From Enterobacter sp. JUb54 (GTDB lineage: Bacteria > Pseudomonadota > Gammaproteobacteria > Enterobacterales > Enterobacteriaceae): a DNA stretch of 64,000 nt. The position numbers and the translations under genes were made by a program. Positions 30,648 through 42,504 of this stretch are shown piece after piece. Below the pieces are notes generated by a model, which did no database searches, was not told the DNA's origin, and saw only the letters and a list, made by a program, of their open reading frames with translations. The DNA lies in NCBI RefSeq assembly GCF_014298075.1, contig NZ_CP060418.1:2790001-2854000 (forward strand), given 5' to 3'. Within the stretch, counting starts at the first letter, position 1. Every line of letters starts with the position of its first letter.

Positions 30648-30965
30648 CTAGGCGATGCTTCCTGCTCCGCGACAAGGAGGAGACGCAAAGATAGTGTCCT
30701 GAAGCCCTTCCCACTCTTTAATCGTATAGGTGTGCAACGCCAGCGCGTGCACGGTGCTCGACAGTTCCTCGGTCAACGTACCGTAAATCATCCGGTGACG
30801 ATTAAGGAAGCGCTCGCCGGTAAAACGATCGCTAACCAACACCACTTTAAAATGACTTTCAGAACCCGCAGGCACATTGTGGCGATAGCTTTCATCCACG
30901 ACTTCGAGATACACCGGGTCGAACGCTGCTCTAAGTTTTGCTTCGATCTGCTCACGTATCATCAT
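30648..30965 (-). CDS. bolA: BolA morphogene / iron-sulfur partner protein
   Basis: A 105-residue BolA-family protein with the class II KH-like fold. The conserved core [22 protein letters not shown] and the invariant histidine of [11 protein letters not shown] are present; the C-terminus ends in [13 protein letters not shown]. It works as a transcription regulator in stationary phase and stress and binds monothiol glutaredoxins with a [2Fe-2S] cluster. Start [11 protein letters not shown] at 30965 after GGAGAAAATTC gives the E. coli length. Confidence 0.96.
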   Translation of the reverse strand: MMIREQIEAKLRAAFDPVYLEVVDESYRHNVPAGSESHFKVVLVSDRFTGERFLNRHRMIYGTLTEELSSTVHALALHTYTIKEWEGLQDTIFASPPCRGAGSIA

Positions 30966-31334
30966 GAATTTTCTCCTCCGACAACGCTGAGATGCCGCCA
31001 TTCCTTTTAAATGTTAGCCGCTTTTACCGCTTCCATTAGGGGAAAACAACAAAAAATTAGCATTCTTCTTATATTTTCATTCAAAAGTATTTAGTTTACT
31101 CACTGTTGACGCCAGAACGCCCGCCAGGATCGCGATAAAAATGGGTAAAGGTCATAAAACAGACAACGCGATGAAATTACATGCGTTGCCACTTCCCCTC
31201 GCCGTTGGCAATGTTATGATGGCGGGAATCTTTCTCAATTACCCGACATAACTTGAGCTACAGCAACAGCCGCTAACGCCCCTGTAGTATCAAATATGAC
31301 GAGTAAAACCACCCCCTGCGTTGAGACCCTGAAC
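30966..31334. promoter_or_regulatory. Divergent control region of bolA and yajG
   Basis: 369 gene-free bases. On the minus strand CGGCTAACA (31020-31012) resembles the -10 element of a gearbox promoter (CGGCAAGTA), the kind that drives bolA through sigma-S in E. coli. The remainder must contain the yajG-ampG promoter; AT-rich DNA at 31045-31085 is a likely place. Confidence 0.45.
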
Positions 31335-31913
31335 ATGTTTAAGAAAATTCTTTTTCCTTTGGTCGCGCTGTTTATGCTGGCAGGATGCGCTACGCCACCG
31401 ACCACCATCGATGTATCGCCGAAAATGAGCCTGCCGCAGCAGGATCCGAGTCTGATGGGCGTAACCGTCAGCATTAACGGCGCTGACCAGCGTCCGGACC
31501 AGGCGCTGGCAAAAGTCACGCGCAATAACCAGCAGGTCACTCTGACCGCCTCCCGCGACCTGCGTTTCCTGCTGCAGGAAGTGCTTGAAAAACAAATGAC
31601 CGCTCGCGGTTATATGATTGGGCCGAACGGTGCCGTCGACCTGCAGATCATCGTCAACAAACTGTATGCCGATGTCTCCCAGGGTAACGTGCGTTACAAC
31701 ATCGCCACCAAGGCCGATATCGCGATTATCGCCACCGCCGCTAACGGCACTAAGATGACCAAAAACTATCGCGCCAGCTATTCTGTTGAAGGCGCCTTCC
31801 AGGCCTCTAACCAGAACATTGCTAATGCTGTCAACAGCGTCCTGACCGATACCATCGCCGATATGGCGCAGGACACCAGCATTCACGATTTCATCAAGCA
31901 AAACGCACGTTAA
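31335..31913 (+). CDS. yajG: YajG family lipoprotein
   Basis: A 192-residue outer-membrane lipoprotein of unknown function. Signal peptide MFKKILFPLVALFMLAG with lipobox LAGC (Cys18), then a YajG domain (LMGVTVSINGADQRPDQALAKVTR; NYRASYSVEGAFQAS). The true start is ATG 31335; the frame extends upstream but those residues would spoil the signal peptide. Gene is 44 bases upstream of ampG in the same direction, with a hairpin between, so partial co-transcription with ampG is expected. Confidence 0.92.
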   Translation: MFKKILFPLVALFMLAGCATPPTTIDVSPKMSLPQQDPSLMGVTVSINGADQRPDQALAKVTRNNQQVTLTASRDLRFLLQEVLEKQMTARGYMIGPNGAVDLQIIVNKLYADVSQGNVRYNIATKADIAIIATAANGTKMTKNYRASYSVEGAFQASNQNIANAVNSVLTDTIADMAQDTSIHDFIKQNAR

Positions 31914-31920
31914 TCTGTTG

Positions 31921-31947
31921 GTAAACCCGGCCCCGCGCCGGGTTTAC
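31921..31947 (+). terminator. Hairpin between yajG and ampG
   Basis: GTAAACCCGG/CCGGGTTTAC perfect ten-base stem around CCCCGCG. It has no T-run, and lies directly before the ampG start, so it may attenuate rather than fully stop transcription. Confidence 0.6.
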
Positions 31948-31957
31948 GCTATAAGCC

Positions 31958-33433
31958 ATGTCTAATCATTATTTACGCATTTTTCAGCAGCCGAAATCAG
32001 CTATCCTGCTGATTCTTGGTTTTGCTTCTGGTTTACCGCTTGCTTTGACCTCAGGCACGCTTCAGGCGTGGATGACGGTTGAAAATATCGATCTGAAAAC
32101 CATCGGTTTCTTCTCTCTTGTCGGCCAGGCTTACGTCTTTAAGTTTCTCTGGTCGCCCTTAATGGACCGCTACACGCCGCCGTTTCTTGGCCGGCGCCGC
32201 GGCTGGCTCCTGACCACACAATGCCTGCTGTTGATTGCCATTGCGGCGATGGGATTCCTTGAGCCCGCCACTCAGTTGCGCTGGATGGCGGCCCTGGCGG
32301 TGGTTATCGCCTTTTGTTCTGCGTCCCAGGATATTGTCTTCGACGCCTGGAAAACCGATGTTCTTCCGGCAGAAGAGCGTGGCACCGGCGCGGCGATTAG
32401 CGTACTGGGCTATCGCTTAGGGATGCTGGTCTCTGGCGGACTGGCGTTGTGGCTGGCCGATCGCTGGCTGGGCTGGCAGGGCATGTACTGGCTGATGGCC
32501 GCGCTGCTGATCCCCTGCATTATTGCCACGTTGCTGGCACCGGAGCCGAGCGACGTCATTCCGGTCCCGAGGAGCCTCGAGCAGGCCGTCGCGGAACCGT
32601 TGCGTGATTTCTTCGGGCGCAACAACGCCTGGCTGATTCTGTTGTTGATCGTCCTTTATAAGCTCGGCGATGCTTTTGCCATGAGTCTGACCACGACCTT
32701 CCTGATCCGCGGCGTCGGTTTCGATGCCGGTGAAGTCGGGATGGTCAATAAAACGCTGGGGCTGTTCGCCACGATCGTCGGCGCGCTGTACGGCGGCGTA
32801 TTGATGCAACGCCTCACCCTGTTTCGCGCTCTGCTCATTTTCGGGATCCTACAGGGCGTGTCGAATGCCGGTTACTGGCTGCTGTCGATAACGGATAAAC
32901 ATCTGTATTCGATGGCGACGGCGGTCTTTTTCGAAAACCTGTGTGGCGGTATGGGAACGGCGGCGTTTGTCGCGCTATTAATGACGCTGTGCAATAAGTC
33001 ATTTTCTGCCACCCAGTTTGCCTTGTTGTCGGCACTGTCGGCGGTCGGGCGCGTCTATGTTGGCCCGATTGCCGGCTGGTTTGTTGAAGCCCACGGCTGG
33101 CCAACGTTTTATCTGTTCTCAGTATTTGCCGCAGTGCCCGGTATCCTGCTGCTGCTGCTGTGTCGCAGCACCCTGGAACATACCCAACGCAGCGGAACCT
33201 TCCTGCCACGCACGGAATACGCGCAGGCCTACAGGCTGGCGCTGCTGATCCTCGCCCTGGGAACGCTGATGCTGGGGATATGGCTGCTGCTACTGGTGCT
33301 GAATGCGCTGGATTTCACCGCATTTTCCTTCCTGCCAGGCATGCTGGAAGTGGCGGCGCTGACTGCCGTCGGCGGCATCCTGCTCGGCAGCCTTCTCGAT
33401 TATCTGGCATTGCGCAAGACCGCGCTGATTTAA
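31958..33433 (+). CDS. ampG: Muropeptide permease AmpG
   Basis: A 491-residue MFS importer of GlcNAc-anhydroMurNAc peptides released during peptidoglycan turnover. About 14 hydrophobic segments; the motif-A-like loop LMDRYTPPFLGRRRGWLL and the run FASGLPLALTSGTLQAWM are characteristic. In Klebsiella and relatives with an inducible ampC-ampR pair it is needed for beta-lactamase induction; in all it serves cell-wall recycling. Standard length and conserved position beside yajG and cyoA. Confidence 0.96.
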   Translation: MSNHYLRIFQQPKSAILLILGFASGLPLALTSGTLQAWMTVENIDLKTIGFFSLVGQAYVFKFLWSPLMDRYTPPFLGRRRGWLLTTQCLLLIAIAAMGFLEPATQLRWMAALAVVIAFCSASQDIVFDAWKTDVLPAEERGTGAAISVLGYRLGMLVSGGLALWLADRWLGWQGMYWLMAALLIPCIIATLLAPEPSDVIPVPRSLEQAVAEPLRDFFGRNNAWLILLLIVLYKLGDAFAMSLTTTFLIRGVGFDAGEVGMVNKTLGLFATIVGALYGGVLMQRLTLFRALLIFGILQGVSNAGYWLLSITDKHLYSMATAVFFENLCGGMGTAAFVALLMTLCNKSFSATQFALLSALSAVGRVYVGPIAGWFVEAHGWPTFYLFSVFAAVPGILLLLLCRSTLEHTQRSGTFLPRTEYAQAYRLALLILALGTLMLGIWLLLLVLNALDFTAFSFLPGMLEVAALTAVGGILLGSLLDYLALRKTALI

Positions 33434-37471
<4,038 letters not shown>

Positions 37472-37472
<1 letters not shown>

Positions 37473-37801
37473 TGAGTCATTCTAGCGATCATAACGGCGC
37501 TTCTCACGGCAGCGTAAAGAGCTACATGACAGGCTTCGTCCTGTCGATCATTCTGACGGCGATCCCGTTTGCGATGGTTATGAGTGGCTCCGCATCGCAT
37601 GCGGCTATTCTGGGGACCATCCTGGTCACTGCTGTTGTGCAGATTGTCGTACACCTGGTGTACTTCCTGCACATGAACAGCAAGTCTGACGAGGGTTGGA
37701 ACCTGACCGCATTTATCTTCACCGTAATCATCATTGCAATCGTAGTGGTAGGCTCCATCTGGATTATGTGGAACCTGAACTACAACATGATGATGCACTA
37801 A
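37472..37801 (+). CDS. cyoD: Cytochrome bo3 ubiquinol oxidase subunit IV
   Basis: A 109-residue three-helix subunit needed for CuB binding or assembly of subunit I. The start is ATG 37472, overlapping the TAA of cyoC by one base (TAATG), with a GGGG-type ribosome site inside cyoC. Sequence ([42 protein letters not shown]) and length match E. coli CyoD. Confidence 0.97.
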
Positions 37802-37812
37802 GAGCGGCGAGT

Positions 37813-38700
37813 ATGTTTAAGCAATACCTGCAAGTCACGAAACCTGGCATCATTTTTGGCAACCTGATCTCCGTGATCGGCGGTTTCCTTTTGGCCTCCA
37901 AAGGCCACATCGACTATCCGCTGTTTGCATGGACACTCCTTGGAGTGTCCCTGGTGGTCGCCTCGGGTTGTGTATTCAACAACTACATCGACCGTGACAT
38001 CGATCGTAAGATGGAACGGACGAAAAACCGGGTGCTGGTCAAAGGGTTGATCTCGCCACCAGTTTCGCTGGTATACGCCACCTTGCTGGGTATTGCTGGC
38101 TTTATGCTCCTGTGGTTCGGCGCTAACCCACTGGCCTGCTGGCTGGGGGTGATGGGGTTCGTGGTTTATGTCGGCGTTTACAGCCTGTACATGAAACGCC
38201 ACTCCGTTTACGGCACGCTGATTGGCTCACTCTCCGGCGCAGCGCCGCCGGTGATTGGCTACTGTGCGGTCACCGGTAATTTTGACAGTGGCGCAGCGAT
38301 TCTGCTGGCGATCTTCAGCCTGTGGCAGATGCCTCACTCTTACGCCATCGCGATTTTCCGCTTCAAGGATTATCAGGCGGCGAATATTCCGGTCCTGCCG
38401 GTAGTGAAAGGCATCTCCGTGGCGAAAAACCACATCACGCTGTACATCGTGGCTTTTGCTGTCGCCACGCTGATGCTCTCTCTGGGCGGTTACGCCGGGT
38501 ATAAATACCTGGTCGTGGCAGCCGCGGTGAGCGTCTGGTGGCTGGGTATGGCCCTGCGCGGTTACAAGGTAGCGGATGATAAAGTCTGGGCGCGTAAGCT
38601 GTTCGTCTTTTCCATCGTCGCCATTACCGCCCTGTCGGTCATGATGTCCGTGGACTTTATGGTGCCGGATTCACACAGTCTGCTGGCCTACGTCAGATAA
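37813..38700 (+). CDS. cyoE: Protohaem IX farnesyltransferase (haem O synthase)
   Basis: A 295-residue polytopic prenyltransferase that adds farnesyl to haem B to make haem O, the high-spin haem of cytochrome bo3. The conserved Asp-rich loop [20 protein letters not shown] and the second loop ([20 protein letters not shown]) are present. Start ATG 37813 is 11 bases after cyoD. It ends the cyo operon at a strong terminator. Confidence 0.97.
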   Translation: MFKQYLQVTKPGIIFGNLISVIGGFLLASKGHIDYPLFAWTLLGVSLVVASGCVFNNYIDRDIDRKMERTKNRVLVKGLISPPVSLVYATLLGIAGFMLLWFGANPLACWLGVMGFVVYVGVYSLYMKRHSVYGTLIGSLSGAAPPVIGYCAVTGNFDSGAAILLAIFSLWQMPHSYAIAIFRFKDYQAANIPVLPVVKGISVAKNHITLYIVAFAVATLMLSLGGYAGYKYLVVAAAVSVWWLGMALRGYKVADDKVWARKLFVFSIVAITALSVMMSVDFMVPDSHSLLAYVR

Positions 38701-38717
38701 GATTGCAGCTCTTTGAC

Positions 38718-38742
38718 AAACCCCGCTCCGGCGGGGTTTTTT
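38718..38742 (+). terminator. Terminator of the cyo operon
   Basis: AAACCCCGC/GCGGGGTTT hairpin followed by TTTTTT, 18 bases after the cyoE stop. It marks the left edge of the accessory segment. Confidence 0.9.
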
Positions 38743-38754
38743 ATTGCCGCCGGT

Positions 38755-39513
38755 TTAGCCCACCAGCATCGCCTGCGCGCTGTAAAGCAAATCGAGATGG
38801 TCACGACACAGCGCCTCAAGAGAAGTCCGCGACTGATGCGAAGTCAGGCTCAGCGCTCCCCAGTAGGTCCCTTCCCTGTCGGATAACGGCACCGCCAGCA
38901 CCAGCATACCAATCTCAAACTCCTGCTCGATGGTCGCATAGCCCTGACGCCGCACCGCCGCAATTCGCTCCATCAGCATCGGCACATCCGTCACCGTATA
39001 GGGCGTGCGCTGTTCGCGTTTGATGCGCTGCAGAATCGCTTCGCACTCCCCTTCCGGCAGCGAAGCCAGCCACAGTCGTCCCCCGGCGGTGCAGAATATC
39101 GGCACCCGCTCCCCTAACCGCACCGAGGTCGAGTTAAACGGGGTATGTTTGCTGCGCGCGATATACACCAGCTCATCTTCGTCAATCACCCCCACCGAGG
39201 CGTGCTCCTCCGTCCGGCTGGCGATGTACTCCACGATCGGTCGCACCATCCGCGGAAACTGGGCCGAATCAACATAGGCCTGGCCCAGACGCAGCGCTTT
39301 CGGCGTCAACCAGTAGTAACGGCCATCGGTCTGCAGATAGCGCTCATGGAGCAAGGTCAGCAAAAAACGCCGGGCGGCGCTCTGGGTCAGACCGCTCATT
39401 TTCGCCGCCTGAGGGACGCTCAAACGGGGGGAATCTTTCGAAAAAAGCTGGATCAGCGCCAGTCCTTTTTGCAGGCCTACAATCAAATCGCGTGGATGTA
39501 TGGTGTTTTGCAT
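38755..39513 (-). CDS. IclR-family transcriptional regulator
   Basis: A 252-residue IclR regulator: N-terminal winged helix (LSVPQAAKMSGLTQSAARRFLLTLLHERYLQ, about residues 30-62) and C-terminal effector domain (ASVGVIDEDELVYIARS; ATIEQEFEIGMLVLAVPLSD). Its closest style is the PcaR/PobR/PcaU group that controls aromatic or hydroaromatic acid catabolism. It is divergent from a seven-gene catabolic operon, with a 19-base palindrome in the spacer, so it probably regulates that operon in response to the substrate or an intermediate. The ribosome site before ATG 39513 is weak. Confidence 0.85.
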   Translation of the reverse strand: MQNTIHPRDLIVGLQKGLALIQLFSKDSPRLSVPQAAKMSGLTQSAARRFLLTLLHERYLQTDGRYYWLTPKALRLGQAYVDSAQFPRMVRPIVEYIASRTEEHASVGVIDEDELVYIARSKHTPFNSTSVRLGERVPIFCTAGGRLWLASLPEGECEAILQRIKREQRTPYTVTDVPMLMERIAAVRRQGYATIEQEFEIGMLVLAVPLSDREGTYWGALSLTSHQSRTSLEALCRDHLDLLYSAQAMLVG

Positions 39514-39547
39514 ATTGGCTCACATTTCTGCAACATTAACATCGATT

Positions 39548-39566
39548 CACTGCGATTATCGCAGTG
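39548..39566. promoter_or_regulatory. Perfect 19-base palindrome, probable IclR-type operator
   Basis: CACTGCGAT-T-ATCGCAGTG: nine-base arms around one central base, in the 152-base spacer between the IclR-family gene and the catabolic operon. It is the only strong inverted repeat in the spacer. Confidence 0.65.
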
Positions 39567-39665
39567 GTGGTGCGATTAACAACCAATACGTCCGAATTCT
39601 GCGTTGTCGCTCTCAGGTTCCACTGAAATACTTTCACAACATTCATTTAACAAATGAGGTTTGAA

Positions 39666-40487
39666 ATGGTCAGTGGATTCACGCAGGTCGTCGCCGTTAT
39701 CGGCCATCCGATTACCCAGGTAAAATCGCCGGAAAACTTCAACCGCTATTTCGCTGACCAGCAGATGGATAGCGTGATGATCCCGGTGGATATCGCTCCC
39801 GAAGCGGTGGCTGACTATCTGCAGGCGCTGCGCGGCTGGCAAAACATGAGCGGCGTGCTGGTCACCGTGCCGCACAAACAGCGCGCCGCCGCGCTGGTTG
39901 ATGAGCTCACGCCCCGCGCCCGTCACCTCAACGCGGTCAATGTGGTCCGCAAGCTGGCAGATGGCCGTCTGCAGGGCGATATGCTGGACGGCGTTGGCTT
40001 CGCCCTTGCCGCTGACGCCCACGGTTTTCAGGCCGCGGGCAAAAGCGCGCTGCTTTCCGGCTGCGGCGGCGTCGGGAGCGCCATCGCATGGGGGCTGTGC
40101 GAAGCCGGCATCCGCCAGCTGGCGCTGCACGACCAGAACCCGGCCACCCTGCAACTGCTGCATAACCGCCTCGCCACCCACTTCCCCGAAGTTCTCCTCA
40201 CTCCCCTGCCCGACACCCTGAGCGGCATTGATCTGCTGGTGAACGGTTCTCCGGCGGGAATGGCCAATTTCGATCCGCTGCCGCTGCCGCAGCCCCTGCT
40301 GGAGACGCTCGACGCGACAACCCACGTCGCCGACGTCGTCACCGCCCCGGTGATGACGCCCCTGCTGACCTTTGCCGAGGCCCGCGGTTGCGTCGTTCAG
40401 ACCGGCCCGGAAATGGCGCTGGCGCAGATGCAGTTGATGGGGCAGTTCATCGGCGCGATCCCGCAGGCGCAAGGAGCCGCGGCATGA
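39666..40487 (+). CDS. Shikimate/quinate dehydrogenase-like oxidoreductase with altered substrate pocket
   Basis: A 273-residue AroE-family protein. Catalytic lysine K71 (TVPHK), N92 (NAVN) and D108 (GDMLDG), plus the NAD(P) loop GCGGVGS (132-138), are kept. The shikimate carboxylate pocket is changed: the usual HSxSP reads TQVKSP, so the first serine is valine (V19), and GDNTDG reads GDMLDG. It is therefore probably a dehydrogenase for a related ring alcohol, not the biosynthetic AroE. ATG 39666 has GAGG at good spacing; the ATG at 39654 does not. First gene of the operon; its TGA overlaps the next ATG. Confidence 0.8.
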   Translation: MVSGFTQVVAVIGHPITQVKSPENFNRYFADQQMDSVMIPVDIAPEAVADYLQALRGWQNMSGVLVTVPHKQRAAALVDELTPRARHLNAVNVVRKLADGRLQGDMLDGVGFALAADAHGFQAAGKSALLSGCGGVGSAIAWGLCEAGIRQLALHDQNPATLQLLHNRLATHFPEVLLTPLPDTLSGIDLLVNGSPAGMANFDPLPLPQPLLETLDATTHVADVVTAPVMTPLLTFAEARGCVVQTGPEMALAQMQLMGQFIGAIPQAQGAAA

Positions 40488-42184
40488 ACAACTGGGACGT
40501 GATCGTCATCGGCAGCGGCGCCGGTGGGTTTGCAGCCGCCGTCACCGCCTGCTGCCAGGGGTTGTCGGTACTGATGCTGGAGAAAGCGCCGCAGTTTGGT
40601 GGCACCTCGGCAATATCCGGCGGCGCGGTGTGGATCAACGATACCGACCAGGCGCGGGCGCAGGGCAAAAACGGCAGCGGCGAGGAGATCAAAACCTATC
40701 TGAAGACCATTATCGGGGAACAGCACTACCGCCCGGAGATCGTCGAGGCGTTTGTCGCTTCCGGTCGCGAGGCGCTGGCCTATCTCGAACAGCAAGGCGC
40801 CGTAAAGTACAGCCTGCGCCCGCTCTCGCCGGACTATTACCCTGACGAACCCGGCGCGGTCGATACCGGACGCGCGCTGGAGGTCGTCGAGTATGATGGC
40901 CGTCTGCTCGGCGAGCGTTTTCGCGATCTGCGCGCGCCGCCGCCGGGCATGCTGCTGTTTGGCGGCATGATGGTGAACCGCGTTGATATTCAGCATTTCC
41001 TCGATATGCGCCGTTCGCTGCGCTCGTTATCGCACTGCACAAAACTGCTGCTGCGCTACGGTCGCGACCGCCTCAAGCACCATCGCGGCACCCGCCTGGC
41101 AATGGGCAACGCGCTGATTGCCCGCATGGCAACCGTGGCGCTGCGCAACGGCATGACGCTGCGCCTGAACGTCAACGTGCTGTCGCTGGTGGAGCAAAAC
41201 GGTACCGTCACCGGCGTCACCATTGAGCACCACGGGCAGCAGGAGACGCTGCTGGCTCGCCGTGGCGTGGTGCTGGCCGCCGGCGGGTTTGCCGCCGGAC
41301 AGCTGGCGGCGCAATACCGCCCGCATACCCGCGAGCACTACTCGATGTCGCCCGCGGCCAACGACGGGGCCGCATTGCGCCTCGCCAGTACGGTCAACGC
41401 GCAGGAAGGCGCCGACCTCCCCTCGAACTTTTTCTGGGCGCCGGTCTCGGTGCTGCGTCACGCCGACGGTCGCGAAGAACGCTTCCCGCACCTGGTCACT
41501 GACCGGGCCAAGCCGGGCGTCATCGCCGTTAACCAGCGCGGGGAACGCTTCGTCAATGAATCGAACTCGTATCACCACTTTGCCAGCGCCATGCAAAGCC
41601 ATCCCGACAACGCCCCGTGCTTCCTGATTGGCGATGCGCAGGCGATGAAACGTTACGGGCTGGGCCTGGCGCGCCCGGCACCGGTCAACAACGACGCGCT
41701 GGTCAAAGCCGGTTACCTGCATAAAGCGGACTCGCTTGACCTGCTGGCGCAGCAGTTGGGGATCGACGCACAAGCCCTGGTTGATACAGTGGCTCGTTAC
41801 AACCGCGACGCCGCCCAGGGCCAGGACCCGCAATTCGCCAAAGGCGGCAACAGCTATAACCGGGCGATGGGCGATCCGGGGCATCAGCCCAACGCCTGTA
41901 ACGCGCCGCTGGTAAGCGCCCCGTTCTATGCCATCACCCTGTACACCGGCGATCTGGGCACCTCACGCGGTCTGGTCACCACCGAAAATGCCCAGGTCGT
42001 CAATCAGCACAACCAGCCGATCCCCGGCCTCTATGCCGTCGGCAACGATATGGATTCCATGATGGCGGGAACCTATCCCGGTCCGGGGATCACCCTCGGC
42101 CCGGCCCTGACCTTCGGCTACCTTTCAGCCCGCCATATGGCACACCACACCGCATCATCAACAGGAGAACATCATGATCTATGA
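40484..42184 (+). CDS. KstD-type FAD-dependent dehydrogenase (desaturase) 1
   Basis: A 566-residue flavoprotein of the fumarate reductase/3-ketosteroid dehydrogenase (FAD_binding_2) family. FAD-binding GxGxxG at the N-terminus (IGSGAGGFAAAV), the segment FGGTSAISGGAVWI, and C-terminal YPGPGITLGPALTFGY carry the Tyr/Gly pair (Tyr531, Gly535) that matches the KstD active-site tyrosine and oxyanion glycine. No signal peptide, so it is cytoplasmic. KstD enzymes remove hydrogens beside a ring ketone. AAGGAG precedes the ATG, which overlaps the previous stop (ATGA), and the 3' end overlaps the NIPSNAP gene by 11 bases. Confidence 0.82.
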   Translation: MNNWDVIVIGSGAGGFAAAVTACCQGLSVLMLEKAPQFGGTSAISGGAVWINDTDQARAQGKNGSGEEIKTYLKTIIGEQHYRPEIVEAFVASGREALAYLEQQGAVKYSLRPLSPDYYPDEPGAVDTGRALEVVEYDGRLLGERFRDLRAPPPGMLLFGGMMVNRVDIQHFLDMRRSLRSLSHCTKLLLRYGRDRLKHHRGTRLAMGNALIARMATVALRNGMTLRLNVNVLSLVEQNGTVTGVTIEHHGQQETLLARRGVVLAAGGFAAGQLAAQYRPHTREHYSMSPAANDGAALRLASTVNAQEGADLPSNFFWAPVSVLRHADGREERFPHLVTDRAKPGVIAVNQRGERFVNESNSYHHFASAMQSHPDNAPCFLIGDAQAMKRYGLGLARPAPVNNDALVKAGYLHKADSLDLLAQQLGIDAQALVDTVARYNRDAAQGQDPQFAKGGNSYNRAMGDPGHQPNACNAPLVSAPFYAITLYTGDLGTSRGLVTTENAQVVNQHNQPIPGLYAVGNDMDSMMAGTYPGPGITLGPALTFGYLSARHMAHHTASSTGEHHDL

Positions 42185-42494
42185 AAAACGCACCTACACC
42201 ATCAACCCGTTAAAAATGGCCGACTGGCTGGCGCTGTACAAAAGCGATGCCTACGCCGTACAAACCGAGCACCTGGGCACGCTGATCGGCTTTTTCTTCA
42301 CCGAAATTGGCGTGGTCAATCAGGTGGTACACATCTGGGCTTACGAGAGCCTCGACGATCGCCTGGTTCGCCGCGGACGCATGGCGCAGGACGAGCGCTG
42401 GCTGACCTTCTCGCGCAAAAACCGTGAACTGGCGGCCGTTGAGCGGCTGGAGTCGGTGCTGCTGCGCCCCGTTGATTTTTCACCACTGCAATAA
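42174..42494 (+). CDS. NIPSNAP-family small protein
   Basis: A 106-residue single NIPSNAP domain, a dimeric ferredoxin-like alpha/beta barrel fold: IYEKRTYTINPLKMADWLALYK, then GFFFTEIGVVNQVVHIWAYESLDDR, and FSRKNRELAAVERLE. The biochemical function of the bacterial family is not settled; such proteins occur beside oxidoreductases in ring-catabolism operons. It is inserted between two paralogous flavoproteins and overlaps the first by 11 bases, so it is translationally coupled and may help one of them. GGAG sits before ATG 42174. Confidence 0.8.
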   Translation: MIYEKRTYTINPLKMADWLALYKSDAYAVQTEHLGTLIGFFFTEIGVVNQVVHIWAYESLDDRLVRRGRMAQDERWLTFSRKNRELAAVERLESVLLRPVDFSPLQ

Positions 42495-42504
42495 GGGGCC
42501 GGAG

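Noticed and set aside
39666..40487. Reading this gene as the biosynthetic aroE
   Set aside because: It lies in a catabolic operon under an IclR regulator and lacks the first carboxylate-binding serine, so it is a paralogue.
41027..41884. A 285-codon antisense frame in the first flavoprotein gene (and similar ones in the second and in the MFS gene)
   Set aside because: Long antisense frames are expected in GC-rich genes with low stop frequency on the other strand; no conserved features.
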